DNA of 64,000 nt from the NCBI RefSeq assembly GCF_900639985.1, contig NZ_CAAAIM010000002.1, positions 186,001 through 250,000 of the forward strand, given 5' to 3'. The first letter of the stretch is position 1; the number at the start of each line of letters is the position of its first letter. Positions 8,208 through 17,734 of this stretch are shown here, one piece after another. This DNA comes from Legionella rowbothamii. GTDB lineage: Bacteria; Pseudomonadota; Gammaproteobacteria; Legionellales; Legionellaceae. Under the pieces are notes generated by a model. The model was given only the letters and a program-made list of their open reading frames with translations. It did no database searches and was not told where the DNA came from. The position numbers were made by a program, and so were the translations under genes.

Positions 8208-8429
8208 TCATTGCGATTCTTTATAATGCTTATCAGCCTCTTCAGCCTTGCGTTGATTTTCCTGTAATTGATACTCGCTGAGTTGTTGCTGCCAAAATGC
8301 CTGTGCCTGTGTTTTCCATTGCTGTAACTGGCGCATTAACAGGCCTAAATGAGTTGCTAACATGGGTAATTTTTGGGGGCCAAATACGATTAGAGCAACA
8401 ATAAAAATTACCAGAAGTTCCATACTCAT
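8208..8429 (-). CDS. tatB: Twin-arginine translocase subunit TatB
   Basis: A short TatB of 73 residues: one N-terminal transmembrane helix ([20 protein letters not shown], with the FGP hinge and Pro) and an amphipathic helix followed by a Gln/Glu/Lys-rich tail. Most TatB proteins have longer tails. TatB forms the substrate-receptor complex with TatC at the inner membrane. Its ATG overlaps the tatA stop by four bases. tatC does not follow; instead the Tn3-family scar begins 34 bases downstream. I recall tatC being encoded apart from tatAB in Legionella. Confidence 0.9.
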   Translation of the reverse strand: MSMELLVIFIVALIVFGPQKLPMLATHLGLLMRQLQQWKTQAQAFWQQQLSEYQLQENQRKAEEADKHYKESQ

Positions 8430-8611
8430 AATGATTTATTATCTTCTTTCGAACGGTCTTTTATAGAATCATCATTCAATGCTTTGCGAAAGTTCTTAAT
8501 GGCTTCACCCAGATCAGAACCGATGGTTTTTAACTTGGAGGTGCCAAATAGGGCAATGATAATGATTAATATTAATAATAAAGAAAGGGGGCTAATACCA
8601 CTGAGTCCCAT
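8426..8611 (-). CDS. tatA: Twin-arginine translocase subunit TatA
   Basis: A 61-residue TatA. The N-terminal helix (residues 5-22) is followed by the FGTSKL hinge and the amphipathic helix [15 protein letters not shown], then a charged tail. TatA oligomers form the protein-conducting part of the Tat system for folded exports such as redox enzymes. It sits one base after ubiB and overlaps tatB, within the ubi operon as in many gammaproteobacteria. Confidence 0.94.
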   Translation of the reverse strand: MGLSGISPLSLLLILIIIIALFGTSKLKTIGSDLGEAIKNFRKALNDDSIKDRSKEDNKSL

Positions 8612-8612
8612 G

Positions 8613-10262
8613 TCAATTCCTCATGTTACGGTTAAATAGAGCAAATAATCCGCTAATTACAAAACCACCTAGGGTGATTACAGTAAGTTGCTTGTGATGA
8701 AGTAGATGCAGGTAATCGAGTAGACCAACTAACAAAAAAGCCATGCTGGCCCCTACGGCAATATTACTTCCAGTAAGGGATGATGGTTCTTTCTCTTGCT
8801 TCGTGCTAGCCATTTCCTTCTCTGCAATCAGTTGTTCTTTTTTCAGTTCAAGCACATCAAAAATTAAGCGCGGCATATGCGGTAATTGTTCCGCAAAAAA
8901 TGGCAAGTTTTGTTTTAATTGTTGGAGAAAGGCTTTTGGTCCAATCTGATCTTTTACCCATTGTTCTAGGAATGGTTTGGCCGTAGTCCATAGATCCAGT
9001 TCCGGATAGAGTTGGCGGCCTAAACCTTCGATCGCCAGCAAGGTTTTCTGCAGTAAAACCAATTGGGGTTGTACTTCCATTTGAAAGCGTCGAGCAACTT
9101 GGAACAGGCGCAATACTACTTGAGCAAAGGAAATATCTTTTAATGAACGTTCAAATATGGGTTCACAGACAGTACGAATGGCGCTTTCAAATTCGTCTAC
9201 GCGAGTATCACGAGCTACCCATCCTGATTCAACGTGTAATTGTGCAACGCGTCGATAATCACGATTAAAGAAGGCGAGTAAGTTTTCCGCAAGATAGCGT
9301 TTGTCGTTGTCATTTAGGGTACCCATGATCCCAAAATCGATGCAAATATATTTGGGGTCTTTAGGATGCTCATAAGAAACGAAAATATTACCCGGGTGCA
9401 TGTCCGCATGAAAAAAACAATCGCGGAAAACTTGGGTAAAAAAGATTTCTACGCCGCGTTCTGCGAGCTTTTTCACATCCACGCCTTGGGCTGTCAGTGT
9501 ATTTAAATCGGAAACTGGAATACCACGAATGCGTTCCATAACCAGAACATTATTGCGGGTATAATCCCAATAGATTTCTGGGATATACAAAATGTGCGAG
9601 CCTTCAAAGTTGCGACGTAATTGTGCGGCATTAGCTGCTTCCCGAGATAAATCGAGTTCATCAAGCAGGGTATATTCAAATTCTTTAACGATTTCGCGTG
9701 GCTTTAAGCGTCGGCTTTCCGGCCAATAGCGATCGGCCCATTTGGCAATGGTGTGCATAATACTTAAATCATTCTCAATCAATCGCCGCATATTTGGTCG
9801 GAGTACTTTAACAATGACTTCTTTACCTGACTTTAGGGTTGCTGCGTGCACTTGGGCCATAGATGCTGAGGCCAGTGCCACCGGGTCAAATTGCGCAAAG
9901 ACATCATAGGGTGATTGACCATAGGCTTGTTCAATAATTTGCATGGCTTTTTCACTGGAAAAGGGGGGAACGCTGTCTTGCAGCTTGGTTAGCTCCTGCG
10001 CGATTTCCGGGGGCAAAATGTCTGGACGGGTAGATAAGGCTTGGCCAAATTTAATAAAGATAGGCCCCAGTTCTTCCAATGATTTACGCAATGCCTGGCC
10101 ATGCGTTAGGTGCTCTTTACGAAACCAATTCCATGGATTTAAATAAACGATAAAGCGAAAAGGAGCAAAAAGTCTTAGTGAGACCACGACATTATCGAGT
10201 CCATTTTTGGCTAAGATGTAATTGATGTGTAGTATACGAAAGAGTTGTTTAATCGATTTCAT
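8613..10262 (-). CDS. ubiB: UbiB, ubiquinone biosynthesis ATPase/kinase-like protein
   Basis: An ABC1/ADCK-family protein of 549 residues, close to the E. coli length. The family signature KxGQ reads [16 protein letters not shown] near residue 70; the conserved catalytic region has [13 protein letters not shown] and an IDFG metal motif. Two C-terminal transmembrane helices (about residues 500-520 and 525-543) anchor it to the inner membrane. UbiB is an ATPase that supports the hydroxylation and methylation steps of ubiquinone synthesis. Its start overlaps ubiJ by 14 bases. Confidence 0.96.
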   Translation of the reverse strand: MKSIKQLFRILHINYILAKNGLDNVVVSLRLFAPFRFIVYLNPWNWFRKEHLTHGQALRKSLEELGPIFIKFGQALSTRPDILPPEIAQELTKLQDSVPPFSSEKAMQIIEQAYGQSPYDVFAQFDPVALASASMAQVHAATLKSGKEVIVKVLRPNMRRLIENDLSIMHTIAKWADRYWPESRRLKPREIVKEFEYTLLDELDLSREAANAAQLRRNFEGSHILYIPEIYWDYTRNNVLVMERIRGIPVSDLNTLTAQGVDVKKLAERGVEIFFTQVFRDCFFHADMHPGNIFVSYEHPKDPKYICIDFGIMGTLNDNDKRYLAENLLAFFNRDYRRVAQLHVESGWVARDTRVDEFESAIRTVCEPIFERSLKDISFAQVVLRLFQVARRFQMEVQPQLVLLQKTLLAIEGLGRQLYPELDLWTTAKPFLEQWVKDQIGPKAFLQQLKQNLPFFAEQLPHMPRLIFDVLELKKEQLIAEKEMASTKQEKEPSSLTGSNIAVGASMAFLLVGLLDYLHLLHHKQLTVITLGGFVISGLFALFNRNMRN

Positions 10263-10866
10263 GGCGGCTTATTAAATGATTTACATGGGCTTGTAAGCGT
10301 TCAACGCTTAACGACAATTCATCGACTTCCTTATAGAAGTCTTCTAGTTCATTTTTAGATGGCAGAATGCGTAGTTCCTCTTGGAGGTATTCAGACATAT
10401 TCTGACGCATTGATTCATCAATTCGTTTGGTAAAGGATAAGCCTTTGCGCATAAAAGAACCAAGCTGGTGGGCAACCACATCACCGGTAAAATGGGCTAA
10501 ATGACCTTCCCAATCGATATCCATTTCATCAAATAATTTCTTTACTTGTTGTCCAAGCTCCATATTACCGGACATCCGAATTTTATCGTTAAATAGAGAG
10601 CGTGCCTTGGAGGCTGGCAATAGACTAAGGCGGATTAAACCAAGAGGGCTGCTATGAATTATCGTATCTGCTAGGCCTTCATAATGATCTAATAATTCGA
10701 CTGTGCCCTGGGTAAACTGAATAAAAAAATGGACATTTAATGGAGCAATAATCATTTCTAGAGTTTTGCCATTTAGTGCCTGTAGTTTGGAGGGCATGTG
10801 CTCATCTAATGAGATGGCTGCATTTATTGCTTTTTGTAAGGCTTTTAATGAATATTTTTTTAACAT
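10249..10866 (-). CDS. ubiJ: UbiJ, SCP2-domain lipid-binding factor for ubiquinone synthesis
   Basis: About 205 residues: an SCP2-like lipid-binding domain (residues about 15-115) followed by a C-terminal coiled coil ([20 protein letters not shown]). UbiJ works with UbiK to organise the soluble Ubi complex around its lipid intermediates. The ATG at 10866 is chosen over an earlier in-frame codon at 10911, because that one lies inside ubiE and the protein there ([11 protein letters not shown]) looks like a family N-terminus. It starts seven bases after ubiE and overlaps ubiB. Confidence 0.88.
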   Translation of the reverse strand: MLKKYSLKALQKAINAAISLDEHMPSKLQALNGKTLEMIIAPLNVHFFIQFTQGTVELLDHYEGLADTIIHSSPLGLIRLSLLPASKARSLFNDKIRMSGNMELGQQVKKLFDEMDIDWEGHLAHFTGDVVAHQLGSFMRKGLSFTKRIDESMRQNMSEYLQEELRILPSKNELEDFYKEVDELSLSVERLQAHVNHLISRHEID

Positions 10867-10873
10867 AATCAAC

Positions 10874-11626
10874 TCAATACTTATAAGCAATGTGTAGGGC
10901 CACGATTCCACCGCTTAGATTATGATAGGTACAATCTTCAAATCCAGCGTCTTCAATCATCTTTTTTAAGGTTTGCTGATTAGGATGCATACGAATCGAT
11001 TCAGCAAGATATTGGTAGCTGGCTTCATCTTGCGCGAAGAGTTTGCCTATTTTCGGTAAAATGTTAAATGAATACCAGTCATAAACAGGCTTTAAACCTG
11101 GAAAGGTTGGTGTAGAAAACTCTAAAATCATCACCTTTCCACCGGGCTTGCAGACGCGATACATAGAGCGCAGGGCTTCGTCTTTATCCGTTACATTGCG
11201 CAAGCCGAAACCCATCGTAATGCAATGGAAATTATTGTCTACAAAAGGAAGGCACTGGGCATTGGCTTGGACAAAATCGATATTTTTATATAGTCCTTCA
11301 TCCAGCAGGCGATCGCGCCCAACATTGAGCATCGCTGAGTTAATATCGGCCAAAACGACCCGGCCAGTATCGCCAACTTTTTTACATAATAAGCGGGTGA
11401 GATCGCCGCTACCGCCAGCTAAATCGAGCGCTACTTGCCCAGGACGGACATGACTTAATTCTATGGTGTAGCGTTTCCATAAATGATGAATACCTAAAGA
11501 CATCAGATCATTCATTACGTCGTAGTTTTTCGCTACCGAATGAAAGACTTCCGCGACTTTCTTTTCTTTGTCATCCCAGCCTACCGAGGTATAGCCGAAA
11601 TGTGTAGTTTTCTTTTGATCGCTCAT
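10874..11626 (-). CDS. ubiE: UbiE, demethylmenaquinol/ubiquinol C-methyltransferase
   Basis: A SAM-dependent methyltransferase of 250 residues. The SAM-binding motif [14 protein letters not shown] is at about residue 66, and the two UbiE signatures are seen around [18 protein letters not shown] and the later FGLRNVTD. It methylates the ring of the 2-polyprenyl benzoquinol intermediate in the cytoplasm. It is the first gene of ubiE-ubiJ-ubiB-tatA-tatB, and its promoter should lie in the 231-base gap upstream. Confidence 0.97.
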   Translation of the reverse strand: MSDQKKTTHFGYTSVGWDDKEKKVAEVFHSVAKNYDVMNDLMSLGIHHLWKRYTIELSHVRPGQVALDLAGGSGDLTRLLCKKVGDTGRVVLADINSAMLNVGRDRLLDEGLYKNIDFVQANAQCLPFVDNNFHCITMGFGLRNVTDKDEALRSMYRVCKPGGKVMILEFSTPTFPGLKPVYDWYSFNILPKIGKLFAQDEASYQYLAESIRMHPNQQTLKKMIEDAGFEDCTYHNLSGGIVALHIAYKY

Positions 11627-11857
11627 AAATAGGATGGGGTTATTAAGAAAGGCTACATGTTAACTGATCTTTAGCAAGATACCCAGTGTTGGTAAGAATA
11701 AATTCGTTGTGTTTAATTGCCTGCCGCTCTTATCCAGTGCTCACATAGAGCCATAGACTATGAAAAAAGAAGTGTTATGGCTGAGCTGTTTTATTTTAAA
11801 AAATCAGGGTATTCTTTAGCCATTAAATGGAACGATTGAAAGGACTAAGTAGCATAA

Positions 11858-12643
11858 ATGGTTAAAAAGCAGTTATGGATGTGTCTTTTACTCGGTTTAT
11901 TGACGTACCAAAGTGCTCATGCTGGCGCTTGGGTTCGCAGTAAGGGTGAATTTCTTAACATTGCCACTGGGCAATACTATCAGAGTACGAACTTTTGGAC
12001 TACTGGAGGCCATTTGCGCTCTAGCCCGATTTATAAAAAAGGCTATGGCAGTGATTATTTTGAGTACGGCTTTACTGATAAATTCACCTTTGGTGGATAT
12101 TTTTCAGGCCTAAAAAGTCATACGCAAGCCAATGGAACTCAGGGGGGCGGGAACGATAATTTACTTTTAGGGCGTTACTTACTTTGGAAAAATGACTATG
12201 CCGTTATTTCTACCCAATTTTATATTGATGCTCTAGGCCATGGGGCCAATCTTAATATTCCACCCCAAAATAGTCGCTTGAATACAGGAGAGGCGCTATT
12301 AATAGGTACCGGTGGCTCCTCAAAAAGTAAAAAAATGAATTGGTTTTTTGATACTTCTGTGGGCGTGATCCAACGCTATGGTCCTGGAGATCAGGCTCAA
12401 GTAATTTTTGAGGGAGGGTTAAAATTCTTCCAAGACCGTTTTTGGATATTCATTCAAAACTGGAATACCATTGGGTTGGCAACTCCCCAAAATGGGTCTT
12501 ATAATTTATTTACGATCGCGCCAAGTATTGTGTATTGGCCCACTAAAAAGATTGGTTTGCAGTTGGGGTTAACACAGGACTTTTACGGACAAAACGTAGG
12601 CGAGGGTATTGGGCCATTTGCGGCACTATGGCTTTATCTCTAA
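11858..12643 (+). CDS. Outer-membrane beta-barrel protein beside glycosyltransferase
   Basis: A 261-residue precursor with a clear signal peptide (cleavage after SAHA, about residue 22). The mature protein alternates polar and aromatic residues in short strands and ends in WLYL, a typical barrel terminus, so it is probably a small outer-membrane porin-like protein. It is nine bases upstream of the glycosyltransferase gene and likely in one operon with it and the GDP-mannose enzyme. It may act as the outer-membrane exit for the glycan, as NfrA does for NfrB, but it is far smaller than NfrA and shows no TPR region. Confidence 0.65.
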   Translation: MVKKQLWMCLLLGLLTYQSAHAGAWVRSKGEFLNIATGQYYQSTNFWTTGGHLRSSPIYKKGYGSDYFEYGFTDKFTFGGYFSGLKSHTQANGTQGGGNDNLLLGRYLLWKNDYAVISTQFYIDALGHGANLNIPPQNSRLNTGEALLIGTGGSSKSKKMNWFFDTSVGVIQRYGPGDQAQVIFEGGLKFFQDRFWIFIQNWNTIGLATPQNGSYNLFTIAPSIVYWPTKKIGLQLGLTQDFYGQNVGEGIGPFAALWLYL

Positions 12644-12652
12644 GGACAGAAT

Positions 12653-14467
12653 GTGAAACTTGGCGAATACCTCATCAGCCAGCAGCTGATTACTGAAGAA
12701 GAATTGCAGCGGGCACTGGAAGAGCAGAAGCTCAAGGGTGGAAAGCTTGGAGATATTTTGCTGTCAACGACCTCAATGAGGGCACAAGATTATTACCGCT
12801 CTCTTTCCGCTCATTTCAAACTCATTTTTGTTCAACTTTTAAAATACCCTATTGATGACAATTTGCTGACTGAGACAGAGAAAGATTTTTATTTAGATCA
12901 TGAAGCCATCCCCGTAAGTTATGCCAATAAGTGTTATACCGTGGCAACTTCAGATTTAACCGAAGAAAACTTTGCTTCAATTAAAGAGCATTGGGGGAAG
13001 AACACTGTTATTTTAGGCACTTCCAAATACGATGTGTTGGAAGTATTGCAACGACATTACAAACACGCCTACCTGACAACTTCTATTGATCAACTTGCCT
13101 CAGCCAATTATCACCTTAGTTCGAAACGTACCATCTCCACTTGGCAACGTCTTTTCTTTTTCTTCGGACTTATTGCTATCGTTAGTTGGGCTGTTCAAGA
13201 GCCCAAACAGTTTCTCTTGGCGTTGAATTGCTTTTTTATGGTGTCTATTGTCGGGATTCTTCTTTATAAATTTATCCTCTCGTTAATTGCCGCGAGCATT
13301 CATTCGCATGTGAAATTACCCGAAGTAGTCAGTAGTGCAGTGGAGGAGTTACCGATTTATACTATCTTGGTTCCCTTATATAAGGAGAACGAGGTCACTT
13401 TGCGAAACTTATGCATCAATCTTGAGAAGTTGGATTATCCTAAACATAAATTGGATATTAAAATTTTATTGGAACAAGATGATGACATTACCATTAAGGT
13501 GTTAAAAAACTTTCAGTTACCAAGGTACATTAATTTTGTTTATGTGCCAGCATCAGAGCCACGAACCAAAGCAAAGGCGTGTAATTATGGGCTGCAATTT
13601 GCTCGTGGTAAATATTTGACTTTATATGATGCAGAAGATAGGCCGGACCCGCTACAACTCAAAATCGTATTAAATGAATTCGCCAAGGGAAATGATAAGC
13701 TGGCTTGTGTTCAGTGCCGCTTAAATTTTTATAATGCCAATGATAATTGGCTCACGACCGTCTTTGCAATAGAGTACATTTATTGGTTTGATCTGTTACT
13801 TCCAGGCTTAGAGTATTTGGGAACACCTATACCATTAGGGGGCACCAGTAATCATTTTAGAACAGATTTTCTACGGGTGGTGAATGCTTGGGATCCCTTT
13901 AATGTAGCCGAAGATGCAGATCTGGGCGTGCGATTAACACGATTGGGGTATCATAGCACGGTAGCGCCATCAACTACTTATGAAGAAGCAACTTGCCATG
14001 GCTATAGTTGGATCAAACAAAGAACGCGATGGATTAAAGGATACATGCAAACTTATCTAGTACATATGCATACACCAGTGCAATTATTACGCTCCTTGGG
14101 CGCGCGAGGGTTTATTGGTTTTCATTTGTTTATTGGTGGCACTATCTTAACTAACCTTGCTAATATATTGTTGTGGATAATCTTTATCATGAGCTTTTTT
14201 AGCGATCTTTCTTTTTTATTTCCTGGGAACACCCTCTTTTTTGCGCGCATTAATTTCTTTGTAGGTGCGGTATTGATGATTCTGCTTAATATCTTTGCGG
14301 TGATAAAAAAAGATCCCAAAAATGTACGCTTTATTTTATGCGCGCTTACTTCACCGCTGTATTGGCTTATGATGTCCGTTGCGTCTTATCGGGCTTTATA
14401 CCAACTGCTGTTTAATCCTAGCCATTGGGAAAAAACCACTCATGGTGTGAGCAAGACGTTGAATTAG
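12653..14467 (+). CDS. Membrane GT2 glycosyltransferase with MshEN-type N-terminus (NfrB-like)
   Basis: A 604-residue inner-membrane protein. Residues 1-60 match the MshEN c-di-GMP-binding pattern (KLGEYLISQQLITEEELQRA, then KLGDILLS). Two helices at about 165-215 precede a family 2 glycosyltransferase domain with TILVPLYKENE, an acidic DAEDRPDP (DxD-like) motif, the EDADLGVRL base motif and QRTRWIKGY. Three further helices close the protein. E. coli NfrB, which secretes a glycan under c-di-GMP control, has this architecture. The start is GTG behind AAGGACAG. The mannose-nucleotide gene follows at once, suggesting the polymer contains mannose or a derivative; that is inference. Confidence 0.85.
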   Translation: MKLGEYLISQQLITEEELQRALEEQKLKGGKLGDILLSTTSMRAQDYYRSLSAHFKLIFVQLLKYPIDDNLLTETEKDFYLDHEAIPVSYANKCYTVATSDLTEENFASIKEHWGKNTVILGTSKYDVLEVLQRHYKHAYLTTSIDQLASANYHLSSKRTISTWQRLFFFFGLIAIVSWAVQEPKQFLLALNCFFMVSIVGILLYKFILSLIAASIHSHVKLPEVVSSAVEELPIYTILVPLYKENEVTLRNLCINLEKLDYPKHKLDIKILLEQDDDITIKVLKNFQLPRYINFVYVPASEPRTKAKACNYGLQFARGKYLTLYDAEDRPDPLQLKIVLNEFAKGNDKLACVQCRLNFYNANDNWLTTVFAIEYIYWFDLLLPGLEYLGTPIPLGGTSNHFRTDFLRVVNAWDPFNVAEDADLGVRLTRLGYHSTVAPSTTYEEATCHGYSWIKQRTRWIKGYMQTYLVHMHTPVQLLRSLGARGFIGFHLFIGGTILTNLANILLWIIFIMSFFSDLSFLFPGNTLFFARINFFVGAVLMILLNIFAVIKKDPKNVRFILCALTSPLYWLMMSVASYRALYQLLFNPSHWEKTTHGVSKTLN

Positions 14468-14526
14468 AACAAATGGGTGTTAAAAACGCTGGCCGTACCA
14501 ACACCCATAAATTAGGGAGCTGCATT

Positions 14527-15942
14527 ATGGAATTAATACCCGTTATTTTATCAGGTGGTGAAGGCTCTAGATTATGGCCTGTTTCTCGCTTGCATCATCC
14601 CAAACCCTTTATCAAACTTAATGACGGACATTCTTTGCTGCAAAAAAATTTTTTAAAAGCTCAAGAGTTAAGTGATATCAACGAAATTGTAACCGTAACC
14701 AATAAAGAGTTGTTGTTTAAGACTTTAGATAATTATTCGGAGCTGAACGCGCAAAACGTTGCCTTGTCTTTTATTTTGGAACCTTATGCCCGTAATACCG
14801 CTTCTGCGGTAATTTCTGCCGCATTGTACATTGCGCAAAAATATGGTGAGCAGGCAGTGATGCTGGTATTACCTGCGGATCATTTGGTAAGTAACCCTCA
14901 AGCCTTTAAAAATGCAGTCAATGATGCACTGAGCTTAGCTTTAGATAATAAATTAGTCACCTTTGGTATCAAACCCCATAAACCTGCAACGGAATATGGT
15001 TACATTGAAGTTGATGGTTTTCGAGTCGCGCGTTTTGTTGAAAAACCTAATCAGGAACGAGCAGAAAGTTATGTAAACGCCGGGACTTTCTTTTGGAATT
15101 CAGGTATGTTTTGTTTCAAAGCGGTCACACTACTCGAGGAAGCTCAAATGCATTGTCCGGAAATTTATAAGACAATAAAGCATTGTTTCGAAGCTGCTCC
15201 GCAAGCTAACTCTGAAGATTATTTTAAAATAACCTTACACGATGAAACCTTTAAGCATGTTCCTGAGAACAGCATTGACTATGCCATTTTAGAAAAATCA
15301 CAGAATCTAGCTGCGGTACTTTGCGACATTAATTGGTGCGATCTGGGTTCTTGGGATGCAATGGCCAATCTGCTTCCCCTGGATGAACATGGCAACCAAA
15401 TTGAAGCGGATGTTTTACTAAGAAGTGTATCTAACTGCTATATCAGAGGACACGATCGTCTGATCGCAGCCATGGGACTTGATAACTTAATGATTATCGA
15501 TACCCCCGATGCGTTATTAGTTGCAGCGAAAGAACGCGCTCAAGAAGTAAAGCTTCTATATCAGGAATTAAAAAAAGAAAAGAATGAAACCTGTACCGAT
15601 CATCGAATCACCTACCGTCCATGGGGTTCCTATACCGTATTGGATAAAGGAGAAGGTTTTAAAATTAAACATATCGAGGTTAATCCTAAATCCTGTTTGA
15701 GTTTACAGATGCATTATCAACGTAGTGAACATTGGGTTGTTGTGAAAGGCAAAGGCATCATCCATTTGGGGGATAAAGAGGTGAATGTCAATGCCAACCA
15801 ATCATGTTACGTACCTATTGGTTACAAGCATCAATTGTCTAATCCTTATGATGAACCACTCGTATTGATTGAAGTTCAATGCGGCAATTATTTAGGAGAA
15901 GATGACATCGTACGTTTCGAGGATAAATATGGACGCTGCTAA
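14527..15942 (+). CDS. manC: Mannose-1-phosphate guanylyltransferase / mannose-6-phosphate isomerase
   Basis: A bifunctional type II enzyme of about 471 residues making GDP-mannose. The N-terminal nucleotidyltransferase has the pyrophosphorylase signature ILSGGEGSRLWPVSR and a later FVEKP motif. The C-terminal cupin (residues about 370-470) carries RPWGSYTVLD and HYQRSEHW, the isomerase site. The ATG at 14527 is chosen because it follows AGGGAG and begins the conserved MELIPVILSGG; a longer frame from 14425 would overlap the glycosyltransferase gene. Third gene of the presumed glycan operon. AlgA and WbpW are alternative names for the same family. Confidence 0.92.
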   Translation: MELIPVILSGGEGSRLWPVSRLHHPKPFIKLNDGHSLLQKNFLKAQELSDINEIVTVTNKELLFKTLDNYSELNAQNVALSFILEPYARNTASAVISAALYIAQKYGEQAVMLVLPADHLVSNPQAFKNAVNDALSLALDNKLVTFGIKPHKPATEYGYIEVDGFRVARFVEKPNQERAESYVNAGTFFWNSGMFCFKAVTLLEEAQMHCPEIYKTIKHCFEAAPQANSEDYFKITLHDETFKHVPENSIDYAILEKSQNLAAVLCDINWCDLGSWDAMANLLPLDEHGNQIEADVLLRSVSNCYIRGHDRLIAAMGLDNLMIIDTPDALLVAAKERAQEVKLLYQELKKEKNETCTDHRITYRPWGSYTVLDKGEGFKIKHIEVNPKSCLSLQMHYQRSEHWVVVKGKGIIHLGDKEVNVNANQSCYVPIGYKHQLSNPYDEPLVLIEVQCGNYLGEDDIVRFEDKYGRC

Positions 15943-16278
15943 CATACCATCAACCAGATGGCTCTTTGATATACCTAAGCATGTTACACGGATTAAATCG
16001 AAGAGATTTTTTGGATGTGATGTTTTTGGAGGCGGGGTCGTTAGAGTAGGACCTCGTTACTATGCGTTGGCGGTATATCTTATTTCTTTACAATTCAATT
16101 AAAAATGCCGTCGTTGCGAACGAATTGAAGCAACCCAGGGTTCGGAACTTCGATCTCCTGAGTTGCTTTGTTTCTATATTTCTTTCAATGAAAAAATTTA
16201 CATACGCGTGGACGATAATCCTGAAGAGCTCGTATGAGACGGCGTCATGATACGGATATTCGCGCCACATTCTTTTCC
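15943..16278. other. Gene-free gap containing a dispersed palindrome
   Basis: Only the palindromic repeat at about 16108-16172 is recognisable. Short frames on both strands run through the repeat and look non-coding. Confidence 0.45.
16108..16172. repeat. Dispersed palindromic repeat, copy 1
   Basis: The inner arms AGCAACCCAGG (16129-16139) and CCTGAGTTGCT (16157-16167) pair with one mismatch, and an outer GTCGTTGCGAA flank is present on the left only. The same core recurs at about 22848 and, more diverged, 61903, all between genes. Confidence 0.55.
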
Positions 16279-16704
16279 TTATAAAGCAGATAAGGTCGCT
16301 AAATAGTCTTGTTCATCCGGCGGTAAATTATTCTTCTGCGAACGCCATAAACATTCAGCTAATTGTTCCATCATTAAATGTTCTACTTCTAAAGGATCCG
16401 CATATTTTTTCAATAAGAGCTGATAAATAGCACTAATTCCCACAGGGCGGTCGGTCGCAATTTGTTCGCGAATTCCTAGATGTAAGCCCATATGCAAAAA
16501 GGGATTGGTTTCCCCCAGCTCAGGATAATAAGATTGTTGCTGAAACTTATTCTGATTTTCAATGGTCTTATGATATTCAGGATGTGCCAATATAACCTGA
16601 ACAATTTCATTCTCTAAAGGAGTCAAAGGCTTTTTCTGTTGATATTTTTCCCAACTGTTAAAAAACATTTGTCGGGTTTCTTGAATGGTATCGCCGTAAA
16701 ACAT
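16279..16704 (-). CDS. DUF1841 family protein
   Basis: A 141-residue cytoplasmic protein of the DUF1841 family, common in beta- and gammaproteobacteria and of unknown function. The family core NPFLHMGLHLGIREQIATDR is clear at about residues 69-88. It is acidic and helical with no membrane segment. It stands alone between the glycan operon and the LysE exporter. Confidence 0.88.
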   Translation of the reverse strand: MFYGDTIQETRQMFFNSWEKYQQKKPLTPLENEIVQVILAHPEYHKTIENQNKFQQQSYYPELGETNPFLHMGLHLGIREQIATDRPVGISAIYQLLLKKYADPLEVEHLMMEQLAECLWRSQKNNLPPDEQDYLATLSAL

Positions 16705-16968
16705 GATGCTTTAAATCGTTATGAAAAGAACGAGTGTAACGGAATAAAATCAGAACAACAATGATTGTTTATGGAGGACTTGGGCCAGATAATGCTGAGG
16801 GAGCCTTTGAATGATGAGGTTCTTTGACACCCTAGACAATAAATAATTTTTCTTGGTAAATAAGTTGACACTAATCGGTGCTTATGAGATATTCACTCTG
16901 CGAGGTTGGACTTGCTATGTGTCATTCCACTGGGTCAATTGGCGACACACTGATTGGCCCTTTCTACT

Positions 16969-17604
16969 TTACTGTCGTTCTAATAATTCCAAAATCAGAT
17001 TCATCCCATCAGCACCTAATTTAAAGCCAATCGTCATCATCAATAAACCACTGATTAATTCAATTCCTTTCCATACCGTATCGCGTGCTAAAACGTCGGA
17101 AAAATATCGAGCGGTAAAGGTCAATGAGCTAAACCAGATGAAACTGGATGTTATTACTCCCATTAAGAAATAAAGTTCTTGGTCAGGATATTCACTGCTA
17201 CCACCGCCAATTATTACTAAAGAGTCGATAATTGCATGGGGATTTAACAAACTAAAGCCTAATGCCAGGAGGATGATTTGGGTTTTATTTTGCGGCTGCA
17301 GTGTATGCTCCGTTGTCATTTCTGCTTCAATAAATGCATTTTTTAGTGCTTTTAGTGCGTAAAATAGTAAGAAAGCACAACCAAAGAACATCATCCAAAC
17401 TTGCAGCATCGGGCGTAGCGCAAGCAATTCATGCAATCCAGTAATACTGGCGCAGATGAGAATTAAGTCGCAGATAAAACAAATGACCGCTGAAAGCAGA
17501 GCATGGTTTTTACGGACCCCTTGTTTGATTAGAAAAACATTCTGTGGTCCCAATGCAATGATTAGCGATAAGCCCAAAAGTAGACCATTAAGATAAACAA
17601 ACAT
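16969..17604 (-). CDS. argO: LysE/ArgO-family amino-acid exporter
   Basis: A 211-residue inner-membrane protein with six predicted helices. The N-terminal LSLIIALGPQNVFLIKQG and the later FSLLNPHAIID are the paired conserved motifs of LysE/ArgO exporters, which pump out basic amino acids such as arginine. The gene is monocistronic. An ArgP-type regulator is not adjacent, so the substrate is uncertain and the gene symbol tentative. Confidence 0.85.
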   Translation of the reverse strand: MFVYLNGLLLGLSLIIALGPQNVFLIKQGVRKNHALLSAVICFICDLILICASITGLHELLALRPMLQVWMMFFGCAFLLFYALKALKNAFIEAEMTTEHTLQPQNKTQIILLALGFSLLNPHAIIDSLVIIGGGSSEYPDQELYFLMGVITSSFIWFSSLTFTARYFSDVLARDTVWKGIELISGLLMMTIGFKLGADGMNLILELLERQ

Positions 17605-17734
17605 AGCAACAAATTAAATAAACAGGAAGATCGCGATTATAACATTGCAACTTATCCGTTGTAGAGTATAAAATGCGTCGGTTATTCTATCTCCTTATGA
17701 GAAGCGTGCAAAATAAGAACAAATAGGAGGGAGC

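Noticed and set aside
16088..16270. 60-codon minus-strand frame between manC and the DUF1841 gene
   Set aside because: It runs through the palindromic repeat, has no ribosome site and no protein-like pattern.
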